64,000 nucleotides of DNA from Leptasterias polaris (taxonomy: Eukaryota > Echinodermata > Asteroidea > Forcipulatida > Asteriidae): positions 1,116,001 to 1,180,000 of the forward strand of contig JAZGTN010000096.1 of NCBI GenBank assembly GCA_037783415.1, in the 5' to 3' direction. Shown piece by piece: positions 33,186 through 45,645 of this stretch; position 1 is the first letter of the stretch, and each line of letters begins with the position of its first letter. The position numbers and the translations under genes were made by a program. The notes below the pieces were generated by a model. The model did no database searches. It was not told where the DNA came from and was given only the letters and a program-made list of their open reading frames with translations.

Positions 33186-34656
33186 AACTAGAGATAGTGA
33201 TTGTGAACAATCACAGAGCTGTTCCGGTATTTTTGGTTAATTTCAAGCCTTCTATTGCTGCAAGAAATCACAAACATTACGACCTTATGACATGTGGTTC
33301 AGGAGATAAGAATATCTCAATTTTTAAACTTCCTGTTTAGACCGGAAGTAAAGGTCAAAATAAGGTCATTTAAAAAAATAAAATGTCGCAAGTGTTGCAA
33401 GCTACAATACAACACGAACATTACGAATTTATGACATGTGGTTCGGGAGATATGATGTTTTCAATATTTGAACTTCCTGTTTGGACCGGAAGTAAAAGTC
33501 AAAGTGAGGTCATTGTTTTGAATAAAATGTCGCAAGTGTTCTAAGCTACAATACAACACAAACATTACGAATTTATGACATGTGGTTCGGGAGATATGAT
33601 GTTTTCAATATTTGAACTTCCTAATTGGACCGGAAGTAAAGGTCAAAGTGAGGTCATTGTTCTGAATAAAATGTCGCAAGTGTTAAAAGTTATCATACAA
33701 AACAAACATTACAATTTTATGACTTTTGGTTCGGGAGATATGATTTTTTGAGTAATAAACTTTGAATTACCGTAATTTGACCCCTGAAGACGTCACAGTA
33801 AAAAAAAAAAATGTTTTTAGTACTAATAAATTAGATAATACATTTAAAGCACAAGAAGTGACGTCATGATGACGTCACGGGTAATGTTAGGCCAGAACTA
33901 ACATCTACAATACAAGACAAGTCCATAACTAAAAACAGTTTGAGAATCAGATGTATACTTCTTGAGATATGACAGAAATAAGTTTTGCTAATTAAATTTT
34001 CACACCGCTGTCACGTGAATAACTAATTAAGATTGTTTGTCAATAACATCTAAGGATTACTTCTGGGCGAACTGAGATAAGTCCCATGCTTGACAGGCTT
34101 TCACAATTCGCGAACTATATTCCAGGCTAACTGATCAATTGTAGGTGACTGAACCTACATGTAATCAAATAAGCACAGCGTTGTAGCCACGGTTTGTGTT
34201 TTGAACCATCTAAACGTTCCCAAAAAGATTTTTTGTACACAAAAAGAAAAAACGCCTACAAATGACGTCATGATGACGTGACGAAAAATGTTAGACTTGA
34301 AGTGACATCTACAATACAAGACAATCCCATAACTGAAAAAAGTTTGAGGATTGGATGTAAACTTCTTGAGATATGATTAGAACAATATTAGGTTATTAAA
34401 TATTCACATCACTGTCACGTGAATAATTAATTAAGAATTTTAATCTAATTACATCTAAAATTTAAGTCAGGGCATAAGCTTTAATATGGTATATGTTTTG
34501 TCTACTTCTGATAATTCTAAGTGGGACATATGGCTTTTGAAAGAGAGACAGGTTAAGTCAATACGATTTAAGGGAAATAAAGAATAATAAGAAATAAAAT
34601 AAAAATCTCAACGATTTCAAAAGCTGTTCCGACTGAAAGTTCATAACAGCTAATAA
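33186..34656. repeat. Complex tandem-repeat block
   Basis: Part one (about 33270-33750): three to four units of about 134 bp, with ACATTACGAATTTATGACAT and GACCGGAAGTAAA. Part two: two copies about 404 bp apart (about 33850-34100 and 34250-34450), with ACATCTACAATACAAGACAA, ACTTCTTGAGATATGA and CACTGTCACGTGAATAA. The block begins near ATTGTGAACAATCACAGAGC and ends near AAAAGCTGTTCCG, suggesting one composite element whose inner parts have multiplied. No reading frame. Confidence 0.6.
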
Positions 34657-34970
34657 TGAGTTCTTGTATAGCGCATTTTACAATAACGTATCAATGCGCT
34701 TTACATTAGTGCTGGGTCATTTCATCTTTCTCAGCTCCCTGGGGAGTCTACAGCCTGGAGCTGCCGTGGCGCTCTTGAGCTTTTCCATCAACAATATCGA
34801 CCTCTACCCTTGCAGGTACCCAATTATACCCCTGGGTGAAGAGAAGCAATTATAGTAAAGCATCTTGCTCAAGGACACAAGTGTCATGACCGGGATTCGA
34901 ACCCACACTCTGATGACATAACCACCAGAACTTGAATTCCATGCTCTAAACCGCTCGGTCAGGACACCCT
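34657..34970 (-). mobile_element. Second tRNA-derived SINE family
   Basis: On the minus strand the head has ACCGAGCGG (A-box region, about 34950-34960) and GGTTCGAATCCCGG (B box, about 34894-34907). The centre contains TTGCTCAAGGACACAAGTG (plus strand 34866-34884) and CCCCTGGGTG, a domain shared by many deuterostome SINEs. Ends with an AGCGCATTTT and (TAA)-type tail at about 34657-34680. Confidence 0.65.
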
Positions 34971-35827
34971 ATGTAATTGTGTATAATTATGAGGAAAGAC
35001 TTACTTCATATTTATCAAATTAGTTTCCAAAACTTCCCTATTGTAAAAATAAGAGGACATTGTCAGATAACATATTCAAAGGTCAGGGTCCATGATAAAT
35101 TTCTTCCAAATACTTCAACTTGGATTATAAACTTGGCTATTTCTAAAATGTGTTGTGGTAGTGTACAGTTTAAGCTTGAGGTCTGGTGCTGACATACATT
35201 ATTATTTTATTCATGTATCGAGATCATCTTCCTTCATAAATGTTTATAATTTCAAAGGAACTCAGGACATTTGTCATCTTAGTTTTTGGAAATGGGAAAA
35301 TCATATTATAGTGTTTATTTATTTTGTTAGAACAACATGTGATATGTACGCTGTACATGTATATTATATTTTGAAACTGCTTCTAGTTTTTGCTATCAGA
35401 CATGTCAAGGTATAGTACAGATAAAAGAATATGGTTTATCGCTTGTTTAAGTAGTAATTTATGTACATATATTAACTTATCGGATAACAGTAAATTTTGA
35501 CCGCAAACTTACATTCACTGTGACATTTGATAGAGCTGAAAACAATGCATAGCTTTACAGTGACAGACCGCTGGTCCTTGTTTTATGCTTTAAGCGTATA
35601 TACTTGATAAGCTAGATTTTCTGCTTGGCAGATCAATAAAACAATTCTCACAGCACAAGCCAGTATGTTCAAACTGTTGCTAAGCAGAAAAAAAGTTGCT
35701 TAGCAGAAACTGGTGGCCAACCCGACTGCCATTTGATGTGTGTTATCTAAACTGGTTCACTGTTGGGTTTTTTTTTCTTCTGGAAATTCAACTGTCTGTC
35801 AAGTTTATCAAATTTGGAAATGAACTT
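34971..35827. other. Intergenic, no gene recognised
   Basis: AT-rich; short open frames only. Confidence 0.5.
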
Positions 35828-36054
35828 AAAGGCAAAGTATACCTTTGGAATCGTTTTTGAGATATCACCGAAAAACCAGAGCGAATATTTCATGCAGGAA
35901 GAATAATCCCTGTATAGGAATACACAATCTGAGAAACGTTTCTGGATTCATATTTTGGGGCATAAAACTTGATATCTTTTCCCATAACTGCATTACTTCA
36001 GGCGAAATGATTCTCAAAATGCTTTATACTATCCAACGTATACCTTCCCTTTAG
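35828..36054. repeat. MITE (GGTATAC family), short copy
   Basis: AAAGGCAAAGTATACCTTTG at the left and CGTATACCTTCCCTTTAG at the right; internally TTTTTGAGATATCACCGAAA and ATTCTCAAAATGCTTTATAC as in the other copies. Confidence 0.65.
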
Positions 36055-37471
36055 CCTTTAAGATATCTGCTCTACCTCTATGACAGCTTGATGTCGTTTG
36101 TGATATCATGGATATATGGCTGTGCTTTTGAAATAACAATTCTTGTTTCGCATTGAGTTTGTGTGTGTGACTTTAATGTGTGCTGCTGCATATTTTGTAT
36201 TTTAACAGTGGTGTTAGAAAATGTTTGTAAATTTCAGCTTGTTTTATCGTGAAATTTATTCATATAACAAAAATATTGGTTGGAACACACCCAGTGCTTT
36301 GTAATATTAGCTTCAGAAAAATGCATGAATATCCCATTGTTATTTTACAAAGAGTTATATGTGATAAAAAAGTTAGTGTACCAATGAAACTCACTTCAGT
36401 TATAAATGAAGTGATTTGTTTATAGCAGGTTATTGTCTCTGCCTGATTTTAGTGATTGACCTCATTTGAACTTCACTACAGAATGGCAGTACAGTAACAT
36501 TTCAACATTTAAATGTAAAGGTTTTTGATTTAAACAATTGGTGTATAAATATGCACTGTTGTGTGTGATTTGTTTAAAAACAAACATGGAAACTTGGTTT
36601 AAATATTGAGTTATTCCTAGAAAATGATGTTATTGGTTGAAAGCAGAATTATTACATCATTGTTTAATTTGGAAGAGTAAATTCATAAGCCTAAGTTTCT
36701 TATAAACAGTTCATTATCATTCAACCAAACTGTGGTCATGTTGAAGTGAAATCAAAACGTAGTGTATGGTTTTTGAGGGTGTTTGTTAGTCGTTATTGTA
36801 GTTGCCAATATCACAACACAAATTACTGGAGAAGAGGTATCTGTATCAAACAAACATCTGGATCAAGTTTTGAACAAGAATTGTAGACTTGCCAAGTCCG
36901 TTCGAGCCTGTCGATGTTGCGCCCTCTACTGGCAACTAATACATAAAACTAGCGTCGCCAATGAAGAATAGGATTTTGTGCACGTTCACATACATACTTG
37001 CTGTGCTTTATTCATCCTACTTTCCATCACATTTGCCAGTCCGCAGTAAGTTGACCAACCATTCGGGACCATTTAACTGTATTGTGTGTGGTTAAACAAT
37101 GATGCAAAGATTTATCTTTTGCACTTACATTTTGATTGTAATTGTTGCAATCAAAATAAACAATAGTGTTTGGTGAGTTTTTGATGGAAATATTTCTCTG
37201 GAGCAATGATTATAGTTATCAAGTTTTGAGATGTACCATTTTCTTTAAATGTAGATAAAAATTGTAAGGTGCCATTTCCAAGAAATGCAAAATTATATTA
37301 TGTTCAATGGAGCTTTGTATAAATCATACCTGTAGGCTCTGTGTCTCTTCTGTAATGTAACGGGTTACATTGGTGTATGATCAGTGAGCAATCTTTGGTC
37401 AGGCAATCTCTGAGTCTCTTTAACTCATGACCACTATGCCAGGCATGTGCAGCTGAAGTCCAGACTAGAGC
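36055..37471. other. Intergenic with a dispersed-repeat remnant
   Basis: 36975-37100 repeats the 23990-24160 sequence (ACATACATACTTGC, GTTGACCAACCATTC). No gene recognised elsewhere. Confidence 0.5.
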
Positions 37472-37630
37472 CCAATTTCATAGAGCTGCTTAAGTACAAA
37501 AACTAGCTAAGCACAACAAAATTAGGCTTACCAGAATAAGGTTACCAGCCAAAATAAGTGACTGGTATCCTGCCTCATTTTTGCTTAGAAGCAAATTGTT
37601 AAGCAATATTCAGTGCTTAAGCAATTCAAT
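37472..37630. repeat. Palindromic MITE, same family as 19473-19634
   Basis: TTTCATAGAGCTGCTTAAG at the start; GCTTACCAGAATAAGGTTACC and GACTGGTATCC inside; a degraded inverted end near 37610-37630. Confidence 0.6.
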
Positions 37631-37888
37631 AAAAGGTTGCCAAGGTGATAGACGAAGGACAAGGAAATTGACTCATTCCAGTTAACACCATACAATACGA
37701 GTAACCAAGGCATATCCTAGTGTAAACAACGCCACCTTGAAGAAGGCTGATGGTCCCTCCTGCTTGAAGATCTTACTCCAGCAATCCAAGGTTCCCTTGA
37801 ACAGGATGTCCTTGCGACCAGATTGCATTTAACATCATACGACGACGAACGGTGTCAAAGGTATGGTGTTCTAAAGACGACAGATATG

Positions 37889-38213
37889 CGTCGCGTCGTG
37901 CCGTCGCGTCGCCTATTCCGTCGTCCGTCGCGTCGTCCGTCGCGTCGTGCCGTCGCCCGTCGCGTCGTGCGTCGCGTCGTGCCGTCGCCCGTCGCGTCGC
38001 CTGTTTTTCAATTGATTTGCATGGTGACTTGGACATCCGTCGTCCGTCGCGTCGCGTCGTCCGTCGCGTCGTCCGTCGCGTCGCCCGTCGCGTCGTCCGT
38101 CGTCCGTGCCGTCGTCCGTCGCGTCGTGCCGTCGCGTCGTGCCGTCGCGTCGCCCGTCGTCCGTCGCGTCGTGCCGTCGCGTCGTCCGTCGCGTCGTGCC
38201 GTCGTGTCGCCTG
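37889..38213 (+). repeat. CGTCG-rich array, plus orientation
   Basis: Irregular tandem words CGTCGCGTCGTC, CGTCGCC and CGTGC, with extreme CpG density in otherwise AT-rich DNA. A spacer containing CAATTGATTTGCATGGTGAC splits the array at about 38010-38037. Preceded by GTATGGTGTTCTAAAG. The Arg-rich open frames it produces are artefacts of the repeat. Confidence 0.9.
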
Positions 38214-38507
38214 TTTTTAAATTGATTTGGAGCTTATTTTCGCCAAAACGTTCTTCACTTTTCTGTCAATTGGTGGCGCTCTTTGATTATTTCCGTCGAA
38301 GTGAGTCTGATGAGGTCGTCGGAGATTCTAGATGGCAGATGTGTATGAGTTTGATCAATCCCTGCTTGCCGTGTCATCTCAACAATATCCTTTTAATTGT
38401 AAAAACATGTCAAGTATTAGTTTTTACTACCTCGGCCTCCCTACCATGCCTACTAGCCTGTAAAATAAAGCAATGTCAACAGCAGCATCGTAGGAAAAAT
38501 ACTACCT

Positions 38508-39555
38508 AAATTATTATTATTATTTTATTTATTTTTTTCTTTTGAGTGGAGCTCTTATAGACTCCGTTTATTCAACTCAAGTAATTACAAGTATATACAT
38601 CTCCTATGGAACATTAAAGCAAGTACTGATAGATCAGTACACAAGTACATATAGGTTACTAGAAACTAAAGGACAATGAACAAAGTTGATATTACATATC
38701 AAACAAAGGCAAGATCAAAACATGAAAAAGCAACCTTACAAGTAAAAAGATTAAAATTAAGGCCTACACAAAGGACAGTAACTGAGAGGTGACAAAATTC
38801 GATTTTGATCAGAACATAAACTTTGGACTCTCGTCTTCATTGAAAGTACACAGGAATGTGTACAATTTGTTAAAATTACTTGTTTGGAGCCTATTCCTCT
38901 CCCTTAGTAGAAATGATCTGAGAGTTTCTTTGTAGGTCTTGATAATGTTTGTGTTTGAAAAAACGTTGTCCTCATTGAAGACCAGATCACACCGGATTCT
39001 CCAAATAACATTGATCATCATGCCAACAATTATCATAGATACAAATGACAAATGCATACATACAATTCTTATACAATCACTGAGACAAAAGAAACGGCAG
39101 CCAGTTTGTTTCCTAATTAAAAATTCGACGCCGGGTATAACCAGGGTTCAACCACCTCATTACAGTATAGAAACAAATGTTCGACAGTTTCAGTGTCGGA
39201 TTTACAGAAAGGACAGTCGACTGTATCTATGATTTTCATGCGTTTAAGTTTATCTCGGGTTGGCAGAATCCTGTGATAAAGTCCGTCTTAAAAGGTGTCC
39301 TTGTCTTTGGCGTCCATAAGTGAGGCCTAAAATCGAGGCCCACTTTTCCTGTGCTTTTGGAAAAACAAATTATTTGACCTTCAATGATTTGTACATTAAT
39401 TTCGTGGTAATTTTAGAAAAAGGTACCAAACCCTGATCCCCATGGTCAATTTGGAACTGAGCCACCTGCTTGGATGGTTATTAGGCCCACAACGTTTTTC
39501 TTTGAAGAGGACAGGATTGATGTTTTGTTCGAAGACGTATGCGTCCAGCAGTGAT
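38508..39555 (-). mobile_element. L1/Tx1-like LINE, 3' part
   Basis: On the minus strand, after an interruption, coding resumes with YVFEQNINPVLFKE (about 39550-39500), then the zinc-knuckle region YHRILPTRDKLKRMK and VDCPFCKSDTETVEHLF (about 39290-39160) as in the RT-associated zinc-binding domain. It ends IIVGMMINVIWRIRCDLVFN to a stop at 38809. The (TTA)n-type tail is at about 38508-38535. Several frame breaks. It is the continuation of 42715-43950. Confidence 0.7.
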
Positions 39556-40450
39556 ACGATTAATTTTACACTTCAAGGTTCAAGGTTCAAGGTTCAAGGT
39601 TCAAGGTTCGTTTATTTCCACAGTATCAAAAAAGCAAAAGGCAATAATAAATACATCAAAAGTAATCATTACATAATGCAAAGTAAATGTTTTACAGCAT
39701 AGGTTTGAAGAATATTACATGTAAACAAAAAAAGCATTATGTGACACTGCAGAGGGATCCATTTAAAAAGCAAAGCTTGTAGGCAATGGTCCCTATAGTG
39801 ACATGCATATGCATTGAGATTAAAAAATAATGTTAAGTGAACCGTGGAGGTCCGTGGTCGAGTCGAGCCACCAATAAACAAATATAATGAGCAGGTCTCA
39901 ATGCACATGCATGTTACAAAGAAAATCAGCAAACACTATAATACAATCAAATAACGAGCACAAACAACAATCAAACACAACAATCTTGCCGGTCAGCAAT
40001 AAGTAGTATCGAACGAAATCATGAGTGATGCAAAAGCAGCGTATCCCTCGATGGATTTAACATAGTGTGGCTATGGATGATAGTATACACCATGGATCCC
40101 ATGTAGGAGACCACCCGAGTCTGCACTGTGGTATGGTTCAAAATACAATGTACATCTGTAAAAACACTCATCAACAATAAGATTTCAGTATATCAGCTTT
40201 AAAGACACGTTTAAAAGTAAACAAGCTTTTGGAGGCTTTAAGTTTTTCATTAAGCATGTTCCAAAGCATGGTCCCTCATGTTTAATAGTTTTAAGAGCGA
40301 GGGAAGTACGAGTGTAAGAAATGTGATAATTAGAAGCTTGGCGGGTGAAATGGGAATGTACATCTGAGTTTAAAGAAAAAATTGATTGAATAGCAGAAGG
40401 TAAATTTTTACAAGTGAGTTGATACATGAGGGACCCAAGCTGAAGACAAT

Positions 40451-40696
40451 AAATATCATTCACTTTAAAATTGCATATCTATGGAAAAGGGGATCTGTAT
40501 GTGCGTTAAATTCAGCAAAATTAATCATATACGAAGAGCGCTCGCTTCTGTAAGAGAAGAAGTCTATTAGGATAAATATCATTCACTTTAAAATTGCATA
40601 TCTATGGAAAAGGGGATCTGTATGTGCGTTAAATTCAGCAAAATTAATCATATACGAAGAGCGCTCGCTTCTGTAAGAGAAGAAGTCTATTAGGAT
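40451..40696. repeat. In-frame 123-bp tandem duplication inside the LINE
   Basis: AAATATCATTCACTTTAAAA at 40451 recurs at 40574, and the copies run to TCTATTAGGAT. 123 is a multiple of three, so 41 codons of the thumb region are doubled. Confidence 0.85.
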
Positions 40697-40968
40697 TGGT
40701 AGCAGAACCTGATCCCCATGCAAGTATCCCGTAGTTAAGATAAGAACCGATCAATGTATTATAAAGAGATTGTAAAACCAGTTCAGGCATAAAATGCTTG
40801 ATCCTATTGATCACACCAATATTTCTAGCAATAATTTTACACTGTAATCAACATGACTATTCCATGATAGTCTACGGTCAACAAAAAGTCCTAGAAACTT
40901 GCAACAATCAGTTTCCAGTGATTTCAATGTCATTAATCTTTATAGGACTTGGAAGGTCTCTGACTGAA

Positions 40969-42138
40969 TTACTGAGTGAACAACATGCAGTTAGTTTTAG
41001 TGATATTTAGGGATAGTTTATTGACCGTAAACCAGGTGGCAACTAGTTTGAGCTCATTGTTAACAGTGTTTACAAGATAGTCAAGGTTACTATGGGAAAA
41101 GAATAAATTAGAGTCATCCGCAAATAATATAAATGAAAGCACACTAGAAGAATTTGTGAAATCATTAATGTATATGGTCAATAACAAAGGCCCGAGGATT
41201 GATCCTTGAGGTACTCCATACGTAAGGACATCAGACTCAGATTTAATGCCATTGACGGAAACATATTGTGGCCTGTCTGAAAGATAACTCTTAAACCATT
41301 CTAGGGGAATTCCACGGATACCATAGTTGGGAAGTTTATGCAATAGTATTTGATGGTCTATTGTATCAAAAGCCTTTGAAAGATCAAGGAACACCCCCAA
41401 AGTATGATTGGAGTCATCGATAGCATTAGTAACTTTATCAATAAAATCAAGGAGTGCCTGAATGGTTGAATGTTTGCTACGGAAACCAAACTGTTGATTT
41501 GTTAAAATTTCAAACTTATTCAGAAAATTAATGGTACGGGCATAGACACATTTTTCAAAGATCTTTGAAAAACATGAAAGAATAGAGATGGGCCTATAAT
41601 TGGATATATTGTTACGATCACCCTTTTTGAAAACTGGTGGGACTTTAGCAATTTTTATTTCTGATGGAACAATGCCAGTCGTAAAAGAAGTATTGACAAT
41701 ATGAACAAGTGGTTTACTTATGGCAAAAATTGACTTCTTGATAATGGAAATATTGATCAGGTCATGACCAGAACTTTTTTTATTTTGTAAATTTTTTACA
41801 ATGTCCAAAATTTCATGTTCAAATACTGGAGTAAAAAAGAAGGAATTAAAATTAGGGTTGGGCATATAATCAGCAAAACTAAGGGGTGAATGAGTAGGTT
41901 GGATGTTTTTAGCAAGGTTGGGACCAATATTGATAAAGTATTGATTAAAATGATTGGCGATTTGATTTGGGTTGTCAATTAAATTCCCATTAACAATGAT
42001 GCTGTTAATACCATGAGAATGGGTATTTTTATTCAAAACAGAATTTATAACATTCCAGGTATTACGGATGTTATTTCTTTCTTTTTCAAACTGAAGGGAA
42101 TAGTACTTTTTTTTACAAAGACGTAGAAGGCTAGTCAA
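40969..42138 (-). pseudogene. Reverse transcriptase of the CR1-like LINE, truncated frame
   Basis: Longest intact coding block in the window, 389 residues with all core polymerase motifs present (A, B and the FADD box). It stops after KTNCMLFTQ, where the next conserved segment continues in another frame (SNSVRDLPSPIKINDIEIT). It would copy LINE RNA at a nicked target; here it is a relic. Confidence 0.8.
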
Positions 42139-42145
42139 GGTGTTT

Positions 42146-42634
42146 TTATACTTGATAGGGCCTATACTTGCATTTATGTGAGGTTGTAGGGTTGGACAAG
42201 TACTGACGATACAATTTATTCTTTTTCTTAATAGATTTGAGGAGGGAATGTGTAATCCAAGGGGTAGTTGAAATATGATTAGATTTGGTATTGTTGTTTT
42301 GTCTAACTAAAGGTGTATTTTGATCGTACAGAAAAATAAAATTATCCAGAAAAGTATTATAAGCAGTATCAGGATTATTACAACTAAGGACATTGGTCCA
42401 GTCAAAAGAGTGTAAGTCGTCAATAAACTGTTCAAGGTTCACATTAGACACATTTCGAGAAAAAGGTAAATTGTGATTATGAGAAGAACTTGAGTTTGGA
42501 GACTGAACGAACATAAAAATTGGCAGATGATCTGAGATATCAGAGATTAAAATACCAGATTTTGAGGAAGGAAGAATATTTGATAAAAAATTATCGATAA
42601 GTGTAGCAGAAGTATCAGTAATACGTGTGGGCAT
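42146..42634 (-). pseudogene. Endonuclease C-terminal part and linker of the CR1-like LINE
   Basis: Begins TRITDTSATLIDNFLSN, then DISDHLPIF, the C-terminal His-containing motif of AP endonuclease domains in LINEs. Ends in a Lys-rich linker KSIKKKNKLYRQYL that leads to the reverse transcriptase; a stop separates the two. Confidence 0.75.
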
Positions 42635-42714
42635 ATGGATTTGGGGGAGGAAAGAGTGAGATGTAAATAAGTCGATAAAGGACTGGGAGCTAGGATTGGT
42701 TGGAATTAATAAAT

Positions 42715-43950
42715 TTATGTTGAAATCACCTGATCACACTTGATCCTAGCCAATTCCTTAAAGGTAATTAGTCTGTTATTTTTAACAACATGTTGAAATT
42801 TGATGATGTTATTCTTTGTTAAAACAGGACTCGCTAAATCGTTATCCTTATTAATCGCAACCACTGAATTATGCCAGAGAGGGATATTCATTACTTCCAA
42901 AACTGAGGTGAATTCTGGTCTGAAAACACCCCCTGATTTTTCGTAGGCTGCAAAAAGGTCCATATAAAAGGGAGTGGTCTGCAGTGACTTTTTCTTGGTT
43001 TTACCAAACACATACCAACCAAAGATTATGGCTTTCGCCGGGTTTCTCGATCCAATAGTTAAAGAAGGATTTCCATTTACCATTACTTTTGATATAATAC
43101 TCAACCACATCAGTTTTAGACTGCGTAACCTGACCCTGACGTCCAAAAGACCTGTCCCTCCCATGTATCGAGGTCCGGTGATAGTGGCACGCTTGATTTT
43201 GTCCGGTTTACCTGACCAGTAAAAACTAAAAATAATGTTTTCTATTTTCTTTACACACTCTCTTTAGAAATAAAAACCGTGGCATCATCGGCATGCTGGA
43301 TAATTTTAACACATTCAGTTCCACCATGGTTCCACCTGGACACTGAATACCATGCAACCATTATTGATTCTAATTAGAGTTCCTAAACCTTCTGCACAGA
43401 CTGCATATAACAATGGAGACAGGGGACACCCTTGTCTGATACCTCTACTTATTTGGAAAGGTCTGCCAATGAAGTTATTTACAATGACGCAACTCTCAGG
43501 ATTACTATATAAAAGCTTGATCCATTGAATGAATTTGGGGGGAATCCCCATTTTCTCAAGCATGGTAAACATAATATAATTCCAATTAATTCTATCGAAA
43601 ACCTTCTCCTGATCGATGCTTAAAATAGCTGCTTCCTTATTGTTCCAATTATTATTATAAAAGTGTGAGGTTGTCGTGATTTTTTCTCCCCGGTACACCA
43701 CATGTCTGTTCGTCACCTATTATGAAAGGCATGGCCCTTTTTAACCTATTTGTGAGAAATTTGGCCAACAGTTTGTAATCTACATTTAAAAGGCTAATCG
43801 GTCTCCAGTTCTTGAGATCAAATTTACCTAAATTATTATCCACATGGTTGGTGGGCTTGCACAAAATTACTTTATTGATTATAAAGCGATGAAAAATTAC
43901 TTTATTGATTATGAAGCGATGACCAAAAGCAAAACCATAAAGCAATAAAT
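42715..43950 (-). mobile_element. L1/Tx1-like LINE, 5' part, interrupted and 5'-truncated
   Basis: Minus strand fragments in three frames: LKNWRPISLLNVDYKLLAKF (about 43850), DQEKVFDRINWNYI and GIRQGCPLSPLLYAV (motifs A and B, 43716-43315), HADDATVFIS (catalytic box, about 43280), then FYWSGKPDKIKRATITGP running to 42715. The step from HADD to the SGKPDKIKR region is too short for this clade, so about 150 codons seem deleted. No endonuclease upstream. Contains a 32-bp duplication at 43863-43926. Confidence 0.75.
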
Positions 43951-45645
43951 CAAGTGAATTCTAAACCAAGACCAACAGTAACACTACTGAACTAACAGGA
44001 TTGATAAAAACCACTAAAAACAACAAAACACATGTGCCAAGGAAGGTTACAAATTAAAATCAAAATGGCTCTAAAATCGTGTCCATAGCAGTAATGACTT
44101 GAAACAGGCAAAACTTAAAAACATGAAGAACCACCAGTACATAAAATCAAAGAAGTGATGGTGGGAGAACACACAGGCTGCTATCTGTAAACTATAATAC
44201 ATTTAATGGGTGACTTAATTACCACTATCTGAGGATTAAGGATTAAACAAGAGGGTTGTTTATTACAGACGATTCCTTGAAATGAACTTGGGTGCTACAA
44301 GAGATTAAGTTGGAATAAACAGTGGAAGGGAACATACTTGTCTCTCCGTGGTCCTTTCTCTATGTTCCTACTGAACACGGTTTTTCTGGACCTGTTACAT
44401 ATTAAGCCATCAAAAGGGAGAAACTTCCTCTAGCAGTAAACACAAGAAGTAAAATTACATCAACAAACTCTCACACCAAATTTAAACCAAACAGATAATT
44501 ATTGTTACATCCTTCCCTTTTAAAACTTTGAGTGGGAAGGGGTAAACTTCTCTAACAATGAGAAATGTTTCGGAAGAAAAAGGTGATAAAATTAACTAGT
44601 GTTCATTAATAAAGTAAATTTTCATGGCGAATATTCAAATAGAATTACTGGCTGGAAATAGTAAGTTTGTTACTTTCGGTCATTTCCCATTGTTTTATTT
44701 TTTTGTTTTTTTAAACAGAAGTTATGTGTGCATGCCTTTTTCACAGTAAATAATAATATGCCATAATATGACAGAAGAGTTAATTTACCAGAGTACATGT
44801 AGTAGTGATTAAAGTGGTAATTGGCCCGTTTATCTTAAAATATGTAATATCAATAATATTTGTAATAACAACGGATTAATATATCGCCTTTCGCAAGCCT
44901 GAAAGTTCATAAGTAGCAGCAATTATGCAAAAAGGAGGCAAAGACAAAAATTCTTTGTTTAACACCAAAAAAACATTTTAAAAAAATACATGGTCATGAG
45001 TCCTTGGTGTTTCTATAAACATTAAAACAAAATACATGGTCATGAGTCCTTGGTGTTTCTAACTTGATGATAAATTTGTAAGCATTCACTTGTAATGTTC
45101 ATTTCAATACTGATTGGGCAATAAATATTACGGAGTGACACAATGGTCGAGTATGATTTATCTGTCACTAGTCATGTCAATATTTAGCAGGTTTATTAAC
45201 TGATACTATTCATTTGGCCTGAACGGCTTTTCCAAATTGACGGTTTCATCTTTGAATTGTTAACGTGTGTGAGATTTTTAGAAGTGACAGAGTTATGGAT
45301 CACACAATAGAGAGTAACGTTACACGAAGTGACACATTACAAGAAACAAATCACTTTGAGAAAACTTGAAAACGGTGTATAACATTAATAATGTGCCATA
45401 CATTTCCATCGGTAACTTGCTCTGATAGCTCCCTCGGAAGCTCGGAACATGGGGGTTATTTTCGATTCATCAATGACACTTCAACCACACAACAACAACA
45501 TCATACGTCTGTCATCATTTCACAAGTACATGGACAAGAGTGCCACTGAAAAAGTCATTAGTTTTTGAACTGTACCATGATGCACAGTCTCTTGCAGCGC
45601 ATGCACAGTCTCTTGCAGCGCCACCAGGAGGCACAATATATAGGA
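43951..45645. other. Intergenic, no gene recognised
   Basis: Unique AT-rich DNA. A direct duplication of about 45 bp (ATACATGGTCATGAGTCCTT at 44987 and 45032) and two copies of GCACAGTCTCTTGCAGCGC (45582-45620) are the only structures seen. Confidence 0.5.

Larger units (their letters stand above)
39556..42714 (-). mobile_element. CR1-like LINE (endonuclease and reverse transcriptase), nested in the L1/Tx1-like LINE
   Basis: Minus strand. 42634-42146 codes the end of an AP-type endonuclease (SDISDHLPIFM). 42138-40969 codes 389 residues of reverse transcriptase with motif A DLSKAFDTIDH, motif B GVPQGSILGPLL and catalytic FADDSNLF. The thumb and tail continue with frame breaks, including IGVINRIKHLMPELVLQSLY (about 40820-40760) and HSHFTRQASNYH to 40185. 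The 3' tail is a short tandem repeat, CAAGGTT x about 5 on the plus strand (39571-39607), a trait of CR1-type elements. The 5' part of the endonuclease is missing. Frameshifts and a 123-bp duplication make it inactive. Confidence 0.8.

Noticed and set aside
37823..38509. Arg-rich open frame of 228 codons
   Set aside because: Reads the CGTCG array; several frames on both strands are open. The same applies to 45540-46125.
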